Positions 28,067 to 36,038 of a stretch of DNA of 64,000 nucleotides are shown here, one piece after another. This DNA is from JBFHIZ01 sp041596215 (lineage in GTDB: Bacteria; Bacillota; Clostridia; Lachnospirales; Lachnospiraceae). The notes beneath the pieces are model-generated. The model was not told the DNA's origin, searched no databases, and was given only the letters and a program-made list of their open reading frames with translations. The stretch is from NCBI GenBank assembly GCA_041596215.1, contig JBFHIZ010000001.1, forward strand, positions 115,702 to 179,701. The letters run 5' to 3'. Both the position numbers and the translations under genes were made by a program. Numbering within the stretch: position 1 is the first letter of the stretch; each line of letters opens with the position of its first letter.

Positions 28067-28648
28067 TTATTCCATAAGGCCTATTTTATTGTTTTCTGAG
28101 CCTAAATGAATCCATACTTTTCCTTCGATCAATTCTTCTTTAATCAATCCAATATTACCTGATCTTGAATCTTCTCCACTATTTCTTGCATCGCCTAATA
28201 CAAAATACTCCCCTGAACCAACACGAATTTGATTTTCAGCAATCCCTGCATCCTCCATTTTATCATAAACACCTTCTTCTATTTCTCCGTTTACATATAA
28301 TCTACCCTCAATAATTTGAACCATATCTCCTGGAGTTGCAACAATTCGTTTAACATAATAATGAGAATATGCATTCCCATTTGGCAAAAACACAACCGTA
28401 TCTCCTTTTTGAGGATTGCGAAAAGTATAGACGACTTTATTTACAAGAACCATCTCAGAATTTGCGATTGTAGGTTCCATAGAAGTTCCAATTACCCGAA
28501 CTTTCATACCAAAAAAAATAACCACCATAATACCAAATGCAATCGCAATTGCAATATTAAATATCCAAATGAAGATTTCTTTTAAAACAAAAGCACTAAT
28601 TCTTTTTCTTTTTTTTCTACTAAAACTTAGCCCTTTTTTTCTTGCCAT
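28067..28648 (-). CDS. lepB: Type I signal peptidase (second copy)
   Basis: A 193-residue signal peptidase distinct from the copy at 26605. A strongly basic tail (ARKKGLSFSRKKRKR) precedes a transmembrane helix (about 26-46). The catalytic pair is Ser56 (GTSMEPT) and Lys100 (YVKRIVATPGD); box E reads GDARNSGEDSR. It is the first gene after the rplS terminator, so it probably starts a new transcription unit that includes rbgA, lepB, rnhB and the ylqG-ylqH-yraN genes. Confidence 0.95.
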   Translation of the reverse strand: MARKKGLSFSRKKRKRISAFVLKEIFIWIFNIAIAIAFGIMVVIFFGMKVRVIGTSMEPTIANSEMVLVNKVVYTFRNPQKGDTVVFLPNGNAYSHYYVKRIVATPGDMVQIIEGRLYVNGEIEEGVYDKMEDAGIAENQIRVGSGEYFVLGDARNSGEDSRSGNIGLIKEELIEGKVWIHLGSENNKIGLME

Positions 28649-28712
28649 AACATTTCCCCTATGCTCTTAAACCTATCTTATAATTATACCCTATAATCAA
28701 AATTGGGACAAG

Positions 28713-28743
28713 AAAAAAGGAACGGATAATTTCCGTTCCTTTT
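28713..28743 (-). terminator. Intrinsic terminator of rplS
   Basis: AAAAGGAACGGA (28715-28726) pairs with its complement at 28732-28743 around a 5-base loop. On the minus strand the stem is followed by TTTTTTCTTG. It follows the rplS stop by 15 bases and makes rplS monocistronic. Confidence 0.92.
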
Positions 28744-28758
28744 TAATCATAATACAAT

Positions 28759-29106
28759 CTATCGAACTAATTCTTTTACTTTTGCTTTCTTTCCAACGCG
28801 ATCTCTTAGGTAATTAAGCTTCGCTCTTCTAACTTTACCTTTTCTAATCACTTCAATTTTATCAACATTTGGAGAATATAAAGGCCAAGTTTTTTCAACG
28901 CCAACACCATTTGAAGTTTTACGCACGGTAAACGTAGCACGGTTACTTCCACCTTGTTTTCTAATTACTGTTCCTTCATAAACTTGGATTCTTTCACGTG
29001 TACCCTCTTTAATTTTAGCATAAACTTTAATTGTATCTCCTACCGAAAAATCCTGTACTACATTTTTTATTTCTTGTTCTTCAATTTCTCTAATAATATC
29101 GTTCAT
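28759..29106 (-). CDS. rplS: 50S ribosomal protein L19
   Basis: A 115-residue ribosomal protein at the 30S-50S interface. FSVGDTIKVYAKIKEGTRERIQVYEG is the usual L19 opening, broken here at FSVGDTIKVYAK and IQVYEGTVI, and the C-terminus ends in RAKLNYLRDRVGKKAKV. The start at 29106 is the second of two adjacent ATG codons and has the better distance to AAGGAGG. It is transcribed alone between its own promoter and a strong terminator. Confidence 0.97.
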   Translation of the reverse strand: MNDIIREIEEQEIKNVVQDFSVGDTIKVYAKIKEGTRERIQVYEGTVIRKQGGSNRATFTVRKTSNGVGVEKTWPLYSPNVDKIEVIRKGKVRRAKLNYLRDRVGKKAKVKELVR

Positions 29107-29126
29107 CATTTCCTCCTTAATATTGA

Positions 29127-29159
29127 GATGTTCGTAATACCAAGTAACAGAGGAACATC
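29127..29159 (-). ncRNA. Candidate L19 (rplS) leader hairpin
   Basis: In the rplS 5' untranslated region GATGTTC and GAACATC (right and left arms at 29153-29159 and 29127-29133) form a perfect 7-bp stem with a 19-base loop, ending 20 bases before the start codon. A conserved L19 leader RNA is known upstream of rplS in Firmicutes. The match is by position and hairpin shape; I could not run a covariance search. Confidence 0.5.
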
Positions 29160-29168
29160 CATTTCACA

Positions 29169-29205
29169 ACTTGAATATAATAACACAATATTCAAGTAAT
29201 TGCAA
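29169..29205 (-). promoter_or_regulatory. rplS promoter overlapped by a perfect inverted repeat
   Basis: On the minus strand TTGCAA (29200-29205) and TATTAT (29177-29182) are exactly 17 bases apart and face rplS. A perfect inverted repeat, ACTTGAATAT at 29169-29178 and its complement at 29188-29197 with a 9-base spacer, covers the -10 and most of the spacer. This is where a repressor could bind; none is identified. Confidence 0.6.
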
Positions 29206-29251
29206 TTAAAAAATTAAATATTTTATTTCTCATATGAAAATATTGTACCAC

Positions 29252-29269
29252 AGATAGATATATCTATCT
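29252..29269. promoter_or_regulatory. Perfect 18-bp palindrome before the LtaS-like gene
   Basis: AGATAGATATATCTATCT is a perfect palindrome 53 bases before the start codon of the LtaS-like sulfatase. It could be an operator or part of a promoter. The simple GATA-like composition makes chance formation in AT-rich DNA a possibility. Confidence 0.4.
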
Positions 29270-29322
29270 ATGATAACTTTTTGTTTTATGATATGATATT
29301 TTATAAATGGAGGATAACACAA

Positions 29323-31434
29323 ATGCGCACTTTATTTTTTTCACAAAACAAAACTACAACAGAATCACCTGAAACAATAGAATGTAAAAAAGGTATCTAT
29401 AATTTCATTCCTTATTTATTTTTTTATTTTTCTTTTTTATACTTAGAACTTTTACTCCGCTTTTTTACAGTAAAATCTTTCTTTAACTTATCTATTGTTT
29501 TCATTTGTTTAATTTTATTTATACCGGCATTTCTTTTCGGCTTTTTATCAGACAGAAAACATAATATCACAAAAAATATAATACTATATTTTCTTTCTAT
29601 TTTGTTAATCATTTACTATGGTGCACAGCTTGTAATTTATCATATTTTCGGATTTTATTTATCGATATCCGCATTATCTTTAGCAAAACAAGCAACATCT
29701 TATTATAAAGAAGCGTTTACTGGAATTACTGAAAGTTGGTTGCCCTTAGTATTAACTTTTCTTCCAATTTTTCTATATACATTACTAATTTTTCGAACAA
29801 AAAAAACAAGTTTAAATCTACCTCTTAGTAATAAAAAGAAAACAAAACGAATTCTTACTCTTTTTATAAGTAGTCTCGTTACCTATATTCTTTTTATCTT
29901 TTTTATTTTTCAAGGAGAAAAAGACACCTTCTCCCCTTATGATTTATATTTTAATACCAATAATTATGACGTTTCTGTTCCTGTTTTTGGTGCTATTGGT
30001 TCGACACAATTAGATATTTATCGCTCTATTTTCGGATTCCATCCGAAAGACTCCTATTTACTGTCGATTCCCAAAGACACAATGTATTCTGAATCCAAAA
30101 CAGAAGATAATGAAATGGAAGTAGATAACACACAAAGCATTGTAACTCCTACCCCAACACAAGAACCTATTAAAGTTTATGAAGACAATGTTATGGATAT
30201 CGATTTTGAATCATTAAATTTAACACAAGATGAAGAGGATATAAAACAATTAAATTCCTATTTTTCTTCTTTATCTCCCTCAAAAAAGAATGAAAAAACA
30301 GGAATTTATGAAGGCTATAACGTAATCTATATGACGTGCGAAGCATTTTCCCCGTATGCAATTGACGAAAATCTTACCCCTACACTATATAAAATGGCGC
30401 ATGATAGTTATATATTCGAAAACTTTTATACTACTGGAGATTGGTATACCTCTACTTCAGACGGTGAATACATGATGAGTACTGGTTTGATTCCAATGAG
30501 TGTTAAAAACACCTTTGCAAAAACATATACGAATTATTTTGCCTTCGCACTACCACAAATTTTAAAACCAGATGGTTATTCTGCTCGCGCTTTTCATAAT
30601 AATTCTGGTACCGTTTATAGTAGAAATCTAACCCATCCCAATCTAGGTTATGAATTCTTTTCTAAAGACAATGGCTTAGAAGTATCCGGTTGGCCTGAAT
30701 CGGATTTAGAAATGATGGAACAATCCGTTCCTATGTATATTTCAGATGAAAAATTTCTTGCGTATTATATGACGGTAAGTGGTCATTTGAACTACAATTT
30801 TTCTGGAAACACACAAGCAAAGAAACATGAAGAAGAAGTTGCTCAATTGCCTTATTCTGAAGCTTGCAAGGCTTATATAGCTTGCCACATTGAATTAGAC
30901 CTTGCAATGGAATATCTATTAAACCAATTAGAATCTGCTGGCGTTGCCGATCACACTCTCATCGTCATGGTTGCCGACCATTATCCTTATGGTTTATCCG
31001 ATGCCGAAATTTCAGAATTTTTAGGTCACGATGTTGAAACCACCTTTGAGCGTTACAAGTCTACACTTATCCTATACACACCCGAGAAAACAGATTCTGA
31101 AATTATTACAAAGCCTTGCGAAGCAATTGATGTTCTACCAACCATCTTAAACATGCTTGGAGCAGATTACGATTCCAGAATGATTACCGGACGAGATATT
31201 TTTGCTGAAGAACCTGGACTGGTAATTTTTCCAAGTCGTAGTTTTATTACAGAGGACTATACTTTTAAGTTTAGTGGGAAAGAAATCATATCGCTTAATG
31301 ACCGTGAAATATCTGAAGATGAAGTTTTAGCAATGAGAAAACATATTGATGATTGCTTTTATGTGTCTTCTAAAATTGCAGAATTAGATTACTATCGAAA
31401 AATTGGTCTTGAAAACTATAATTTTGAAAAATAA
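29323..31434 (+). CDS. LtaS-like sulfatase family membrane phosphoglycerol transferase
   Basis: A 703-residue membrane protein related to lipoteichoic acid synthase. Five hydrophobic segments fill residues 28-200, then a low-complexity Thr/Pro/Glu stretch (about 255-290), then the extracellular alkaline-phosphatase-fold domain. Metal and catalytic residues fit LtaS: Glu340 (MTCEAF), nucleophile Thr378 (TSDGE), and Asp552-His553 (ADHYPYG). The start follows AATGGAGGATAACACA. It is a lone plus-strand gene convergent with trmD. The substrate could be phosphatidylglycerol for a lipoteichoic or other phosphoglycerol polymer; a role in a different envelope decoration cannot be excluded. Confidence 0.85.
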   Translation: MRTLFFSQNKTTTESPETIECKKGIYNFIPYLFFYFSFLYLELLLRFFTVKSFFNLSIVFICLILFIPAFLFGFLSDRKHNITKNIILYFLSILLIIYYGAQLVIYHIFGFYLSISALSLAKQATSYYKEAFTGITESWLPLVLTFLPIFLYTLLIFRTKKTSLNLPLSNKKKTKRILTLFISSLVTYILFIFFIFQGEKDTFSPYDLYFNTNNYDVSVPVFGAIGSTQLDIYRSIFGFHPKDSYLLSIPKDTMYSESKTEDNEMEVDNTQSIVTPTPTQEPIKVYEDNVMDIDFESLNLTQDEEDIKQLNSYFSSLSPSKKNEKTGIYEGYNVIYMTCEAFSPYAIDENLTPTLYKMAHDSYIFENFYTTGDWYTSTSDGEYMMSTGLIPMSVKNTFAKTYTNYFAFALPQILKPDGYSARAFHNNSGTVYSRNLTHPNLGYEFFSKDNGLEVSGWPESDLEMMEQSVPMYISDEKFLAYYMTVSGHLNYNFSGNTQAKKHEEEVAQLPYSEACKAYIACHIELDLAMEYLLNQLESAGVADHTLIVMVADHYPYGLSDAEISEFLGHDVETTFERYKSTLILYTPEKTDSEIITKPCEAIDVLPTILNMLGADYDSRMITGRDIFAEEPGLVIFPSRSFITEDYTFKFSGKEIISLNDREISEDEVLAMRKHIDDCFYVSSKIAELDYYRKIGLENYNFEK

Positions 31435-31466
31435 AAACTCTGCATGATAATCCCTTCAGAGTTTTT
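31433..31466. terminator. Shared terminator between the LtaS-like gene and trmD
   Basis: AAAAACTCTG (31433-31442) pairs with CAGAGTTTTT (31457-31466). The stem includes parts of both convergent stop codons, leaving only 21 bases between the coding regions. It can serve both genes. Confidence 0.85.
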
Positions 31467-32160
31467 GTTTTTGATATTTTTCATATAAATCAGGTCTTCT
31501 TTCTTTCGTTCGAAGCAATGCTTGTTCTTTTCTCCAAGTAGCAATCTTAGCATGATTACCTGAAAGTAAAATTTCTGGCACTTTTTTCCGATTCCATTCT
31601 TCGGGTCTCGAATAATGTGGATACTCTAGCAATCCATTTTGAAACGATTCATCATTTGTAGATTCCTTATTATTTAACACTCCCGGAACAAATCTTGCAA
31701 TTGCATCAATCATTACCAAGGCAGGTAATTCTCCGCCTGTTAAAACATAATCTCCTATGGATATATAATCTGTAACAATCAATTCAAGTACGCGTTCATC
31801 TATTCCTTCATAATGCCCGCATAAAAAAATCAAATCTTCTTCTAATGCAAATTCTTCTACTATATTTTGTTGTAACGTTTTCCCTTGTGGGGTAAGATAA
31901 ATGACTCTTGGTTTACTTTTACTTTTTCTTTTATTTAAAATAGATTGATATGCATCATATATTGGTTGTGCTTGCATAAGCATTCCAGCACCTCCTCCAT
32001 ATGGATAATCATCAACTTTATTATGCTTGTTTGCAGAATAATCCCGAATATTTACTGCTTCAAAATCAATCATTTCTTTTTCTTTTGCTCTTCCTAAAAT
32101 CGAAGAATGTAATCCATTTTCAATCATTTCTGGAAAAAGAGTCAAAATATAAAACTTCAT
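31456..32160 (-). CDS. trmD: tRNA (guanine-N1)-methyltransferase TrmD
   Basis: A 234-residue SPOUT methyltransferase that makes m1G37 in tRNAs to prevent frameshifting. The deep-knot motifs YLTPQGKTL, CGHYEGIDERV and SIGDYVLTGGELPA are intact, and the start MKFYILTLFPEM is typical. It lies 21 bases after rimM, the usual pairing. Length is standard. Confidence 0.97.
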   Translation of the reverse strand: MKFYILTLFPEMIENGLHSSILGRAKEKEMIDFEAVNIRDYSANKHNKVDDYPYGGGAGMLMQAQPIYDAYQSILNKRKSKSKPRVIYLTPQGKTLQQNIVEEFALEEDLIFLCGHYEGIDERVLELIVTDYISIGDYVLTGGELPALVMIDAIARFVPGVLNNKESTNDESFQNGLLEYPHYSRPEEWNRKKVPEILLSGNHAKIATWRKEQALLRTKERRPDLYEKYQKQKL

Positions 32161-32181
32161 TTTTCACCTTTCACTTTCTAT

Positions 32182-32691
32182 CTATTCGTCTAATAGTCCC
32201 TCTAATAAATGAACCAGAATTGTTTTATGCTTTATATCTACGCGTAATACACATTCCTTAATTGCTGGAATTAATATTTCTTTTTTTTCATCTGTTTTTA
32301 CAACATATACATCATTAGCTCCAGTTTGTATTACATCCGAAATATATCCTAATAGTATGTCGTCTTCTAAAACAGAGCATCCAATCAAATCATATATAAA
32401 ATATTCATTTTTTTCTAATTTTACTGCATTTTTTCTTGTAACTAATAATTTCACTTGTCGTAAAGATTCTACCGCTTCAATTTTATCATATCCTTCCAAC
32501 TTAAGAATAACCATTTTTTTGAAAAATTTTACGCCTTCAATCTTTACTTCTTTTTTTTCATTTCCCATATCAAGCAACACACTCTTTAATTTTTTGAAAC
32601 GTAACATATCATCCGTAGTTGGAAACACTTTCACTTCCCCACGTATCCCATGGGTTGATACAATTATACCCACTTGCAATAAATCTTCCAT
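32182..32691 (-). CDS. rimM: 16S rRNA processing protein RimM
   Basis: A 169-residue 30S maturation factor. The N-terminal barrel opens with LLQVGIIVSTHGIRGEVKVFPTTD, here cited as VSTHGIRGEVKVFP, and the PRC-barrel contains YDLIGCSVL and GANDVYVV. The ATG at 32691 was preferred to an adjacent GTG because of the distance to AAGGAGA. A terminator separates it from khpA, so rimM-trmD form their own unit. Confidence 0.95.
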   Translation of the reverse strand: MEDLLQVGIIVSTHGIRGEVKVFPTTDDMLRFKKLKSVLLDMGNEKKEVKIEGVKFFKKMVILKLEGYDKIEAVESLRQVKLLVTRKNAVKLEKNEYFIYDLIGCSVLEDDILLGYISDVIQTGANDVYVVKTDEKKEILIPAIKECVLRVDIKHKTILVHLLEGLLDE

Positions 32692-32769
32692 CACTGTATC
32701 TCCTTTTTATAGAACCTTATCGTGTTATTATAACATAGTATAAGATAATTTCCATGAAAAACGACATAA

Positions 32770-32796
32770 AAATAGAACCAAATCAATGGTTCTATT
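32770..32796 (-). terminator. Terminator of the ylxM-ffh-rpsP-khpA unit
   Basis: AATAGAACCA (32771-32780) and TGGTTCTATT (32787-32796) form a 10-bp stem with a 6-base loop. The minus strand continues with TTTTATG. It lies between khpA and rimM, which are often co-transcribed in other Firmicutes. Confidence 0.85.
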
Positions 32797-32806
32797 CCTA
32801 TATAAT

Positions 32807-33034
32807 CTAGATAATTTCAACATCTACTTTTACATTATTTTTCGATGAGGCTGCTTTTACAACAGAACGAATTGCTTTCGCAATTCTACCTTGTTTTCCA
32901 ATTACTTTTCCCATATCTGTTTGTGCAACATGCAATTGAACGGTTACATTTTTCCCTTTTATTTCTTCTGTCACAACAACCTCTTCTGGATTATCTACAA
33001 GTGCTTTTGCAATTGTTTCTACTAATTCTTTCAT
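32807..33034 (-). CDS. khpA: KH-domain RNA-binding protein KhpA
   Basis: A 75-residue protein made of a single KH domain with the GKQG loop (MGKVIGKQGRIAKAIRS). The family binds small RNAs and mRNAs, often with KhpB, and affects cell envelope growth. The start follows GGAGGTGCACT. It is placed between rpsP and rimM, as usual. Confidence 0.94.
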   Translation of the reverse strand: MKELVETIAKALVDNPEEVVVTEEIKGKNVTVQLHVAQTDMGKVIGKQGRIAKAIRSVVKAASSKNNVKVDVEII

Positions 33035-33069
33035 AGTGCACCTCCACTAGTTATTTGTTGCCTATACTC

Positions 33070-33315
33070 CTATTTTTCAACTCCTGCTGCTTTCAGAATT
33101 TTAGCAACTGCAATGGTTGGTTGTGCTCCATTATTGATCCATTTTTTTGCTGCATCTGCATCAACTTTAAATTCACTAGGATTTGAATTTGGATTATATG
33201 TTCCAATCTCTTCAATAAATTTCCCATCTCTTGGTGCTCTAGCATCCGCTACTACAATTCTATAAATTGCTTGTTTTTTTTGTCCAACTCTTTTTAATCT
33301 AATTTTTACAGCCAT
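33070..33315 (-). CDS. rpsP: 30S ribosomal protein S16
   Basis: An 81-residue ribosomal protein starting MAVKIRLKRVGQKKQAIYRIV and containing DARAPRDGKFIEEIGTYNP, both diagnostic of S16 (cited in part: RLKRVGQKKQAIYRIV, DGKFIEEIGTYNP). The start follows GGAGGAAAAGAA. It sits between ffh and khpA in the standard order. Confidence 0.97.
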   Translation of the reverse strand: MAVKIRLKRVGQKKQAIYRIVVADARAPRDGKFIEEIGTYNPNSNPSEFKVDADAAKKWINNGAQPTIAVAKILKAAGVEK

Positions 33316-33350
33316 TTCTTTTCCTCCATATAATATGTTATCATTTTTAT

Positions 33351-34697
33351 TTAAAAAGGAAATTTCGATTTTCCACCGAATCCGCCCATCATTCCAGACA
33401 TTTTCCCTTTTTTTCCACTAAATTGTTTCATTAATTTTTGCATTTCTGTAAACTGCTTTATAAAGCGATTTACTACACTAATGTCCACACCAGCACCTTT
33501 TGCAATACGATGTTTTCTTGATGGATTCATTAATTTGGGATTCCTACGTTCCTCAATGGTCATTGATAAAACAACCGCTTCCATTCGAACTAATTGACTC
33601 TCATCGACTGCTCCAGCATTTGCGGCCATTCCAGGCATCATTCCTAATATTGCAGACATACCTCCCATTTTACGCATTTGCTTCATACTATCTAAATAAT
33701 CCTCAAAATCAAACTTACCTTTTTTAACACGTTTTGCTCGTTCTCGTTCTTTATCTTCATCCACATCTTCTTGAGCTTTTTCAATTAATGTTAAAATATC
33801 ACCCATCCCTAAAATTCGGCTAGCCATACGATCCGGATAAAATTCCTCTAAATCTGATAATTTTTCACCCATACCAACAAAAATAATTGGTTTGCCTGTA
33901 ATTGCTTTTACCGAAAGAGCTGCTCCACCACGTGAGTCACCGTCTAATTTCGTTAACACAACTCCGTCAATTCCTATTTTCTCATTGAAATCCTTAGCAA
34001 TATTAACAGCATCTTGTCCTGTCATAGCGTCTACAACTAATAACGTTTGATGTACCCCCACTTTTTCTTTAATAAGTTGAAGTTCCTCCATCATTTCTTC
34101 ATCGATATGCAATCGTCCTGCAGTATCTAAAATAACCACATTATGCCCATGTTCTGAAGCATATACTATGGATTCCTTTGCAATTTCGGCAGGGCTTACC
34201 TTATCACCCATAGAAAAAACATCTACTTTTTGTTTCTCTCCATTTATTTCTAATTGTTTTATTGCAGCTGGGCGATAAATATCACACGCAACTAACAATG
34301 GGTTTTTTCCTTTTTTCTTAAGCTTTCCAGCAATTTTTGCAGTCGTTGTCGTTTTACCTGCACCTTGTAACCCAGCCATCATAATAATTGTAATGGCCTT
34401 TCCTGGTTGCATTTGTAATTGCGTGTTTTCCGATCCCATTAAAGAAACCATTTCTTCGTTTACAATTTTTATAACCATTTGTCCCGGATTCAATCCATTC
34501 ATAACATCGGATCCTACCGCGCGTTCTTCTATTTTTTTAATAAATGTCTTAACTACTTTAAAACTTACATCCGCCTCAAGCATTGCCATTTTCACTTCTT
34601 TAAGCGATGCTTTTACATCCGCTTCAGTTAATCTACCTTTTCCTCGCAGATTTTTAAATATATTTTGTAATTTATCTGATAAACTTTCAAATGCCAT
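33351..34697 (-). CDS. ffh: Signal recognition particle protein Ffh
   Basis: A 448-residue GTPase that binds signal peptides and SRP RNA and targets ribosomes to the membrane. The N domain is followed by the G domain with GLQGAGKTT (109-117), DTAGR and TKLDGDSRGG, and a methionine-rich M domain ending GKMSGMMGGFGGKS. It follows ylxM by one base. Its receptor FtsY is encoded in the same window (37244-38209). Confidence 0.97.
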   Translation of the reverse strand: MAFESLSDKLQNIFKNLRGKGRLTEADVKASLKEVKMAMLEADVSFKVVKTFIKKIEERAVGSDVMNGLNPGQMVIKIVNEEMVSLMGSENTQLQMQPGKAITIIMMAGLQGAGKTTTTAKIAGKLKKKGKNPLLVACDIYRPAAIKQLEINGEKQKVDVFSMGDKVSPAEIAKESIVYASEHGHNVVILDTAGRLHIDEEMMEELQLIKEKVGVHQTLLVVDAMTGQDAVNIAKDFNEKIGIDGVVLTKLDGDSRGGAALSVKAITGKPIIFVGMGEKLSDLEEFYPDRMASRILGMGDILTLIEKAQEDVDEDKERERAKRVKKGKFDFEDYLDSMKQMRKMGGMSAILGMMPGMAANAGAVDESQLVRMEAVVLSMTIEERRNPKLMNPSRKHRIAKGAGVDISVVNRFIKQFTEMQKLMKQFSGKKGKMSGMMGGFGGKSKFPF

Positions 34698-34698
34698 C

Positions 34699-35043
34699 TT
34701 ATACTTCCTCTAATATTTGTTTACAAATCTCACATACTATTTCCTTCGTATTTCTATTCACTTCATCTGGCTCTAATTCCATAAGTTCAAGAATTTTTTC
34801 TGTTTTTTTCCTCATTGCATTCGATTTTTCTAGCAAATGAAGTTTACTTTCATATGTAGCAAATGTATGATCACATCTTTTAATCAGATCATGCACCCCT
34901 TGTCTAGTAATCGAAAACATTTCTGATAATTCACTTAACGATAAGTCTTCAAAAACAGCTGCTTCATATATAGCTCGTTGATGTTTCGTAAGCAGCATCC
35001 CATAGAAATCATATAAGATACCTTGTTCAATTATTTTTTCCAA
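34699..35043 (-). CDS. ylxM: YlxM-family SRP-associated helix-turn-helix protein
   Basis: A 114-residue protein with a helix-turn-helix (SLSELSEMFSITRQGVHDLI) that in Gram-positive bacteria is co-transcribed with ffh and modulates the SRP. A TTG start at 35043 is proposed: it follows GAGGTGATAATC, and the longer frame would cover the promoter. It is the first gene of the ylxM-ffh-rpsP-khpA unit. Confidence 0.9.
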   Translation of the reverse strand: MEKIIEQGILYDFYGMLLTKHQRAIYEAAVFEDLSLSELSEMFSITRQGVHDLIKRCDHTFATYESKLHLLEKSNAMRKKTEKILELMELEPDEVNRNTKEIVCEICKQILEEV

Positions 35044-35086
35044 GATTATCACCTCTATATGTATTATTAAGAAACCGTACTTTGTA

Positions 35087-35115
35087 ATAATACAAGAAGA
35101 ACGAAATGGTGTCAA
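35087..35115 (-). promoter_or_regulatory. Promoter of ylxM-ffh-rpsP-khpA
   Basis: TTGACA (35110-35115) and TATTAT (35087-35092) on the minus strand are exactly 17 bases apart. Expected transcription start is about 37 bases before the TTG start of ylxM. Confidence 0.8.
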
Positions 35116-35141
35116 GTGTTTTTTCTTTACACCCTATTTTA

Positions 35142-36029
35142 CTAATACTTTTCGGAAAATAAATTTTTATAACCTTCTCCATAAATTTCCGTTGCACTTG
35201 TAACAATCAAAAATGCTTCTGGATCCAATTCTTTTACAATTTCTTCAGCTTTTGGATATTTTTGTTTACGTAAGACACACATAATCACTTCTTTATCAAC
35301 TTTATGATAAGCACCTTTTGCTTGAATATAGGTAGCACCTACATTTAATTCTTTCATAAATGTTTCTGCAATTTCTTCTGGATTATTTGTGATTACATAA
35401 ATTAGTTTTGCTTCATCTCTACCATATAATACGACATCAGCTACTAATGAATATGTTAAAAGTGAAATTGCAGAATACATTGCAGTTTCAATATTTCGAA
35501 AAACAAAAACTGAAGCAGATACCACCAACATATCTACAATAAAAAATAATAATCCCGTTTTCATATGTGGCTGTTTTCTTTTCAGTAAGCGTACCACAAT
35601 ATCGGTTCCACCAGTGGTTCCCCCTGCTCTAAACACAAGTCCAATTCCAAGTGCCGACAAAGCGCCACCACCTAAAGCAACTAAAATAGGATCATCGGTT
35701 GCAGCATTCTTTACAAAAATTGTAAATAAATTCGTAAAGACAGAAGTACATCCAATTGCATAAAATGTAGAAATCAGAAATTTCCATCCAAATTTCCATG
35801 TCGCAATAATTAATAATGGAACGTTTAAAAGTAAAATTAACGAACCCACTTCAATTGGAATCAAACGGTTAATCAAAATTGAAAGTCCTGCTACACCACC
35901 ATTAACCATATCATTGGGATCAAAAAACAGACTGATTGCGGATGAAAAAATCAAACTTCCAATTGTTATCATAATATACTTTTTCATAATAGATTTTGTT
36001 TTATCTCTTTTTTTCATGTTTTTTACCAT
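35142..36029 (-). CDS. YitT-family membrane protein
   Basis: A 295-residue protein with five or six hydrophobic helices followed by a C-terminal DUF2179 domain (VGATYIQAKGAYHKVDKEVIM, cited as GATYIQAKGAYHKVDKE). NDMVNGGVAGLSILIN near residue 40 and GGTTGGTDIV near 140 are typical. Function is not established; some members are linked to small-molecule transport. The start is uncertain because none of the ATG codons at 36029, 36017 or 35987 has a strong ribosome site. It follows ilvA by nine bases. Confidence 0.85.
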   Translation of the reverse strand: MVKNMKKRDKTKSIMKKYIMITIGSLIFSSAISLFFDPNDMVNGGVAGLSILINRLIPIEVGSLILLLNVPLLIIATWKFGWKFLISTFYAIGCTSVFTNLFTIFVKNAATDDPILVALGGGALSALGIGLVFRAGGTTGGTDIVVRLLKRKQPHMKTGLLFFIVDMLVVSASVFVFRNIETAMYSAISLLTYSLVADVVLYGRDEAKLIYVITNNPEEIAETFMKELNVGATYIQAKGAYHKVDKEVIMCVLRKQKYPKAEEIVKELDPEAFLIVTSATEIYGEGYKNLFSEKY

Positions 36030-36038
36030 AAACCGATC

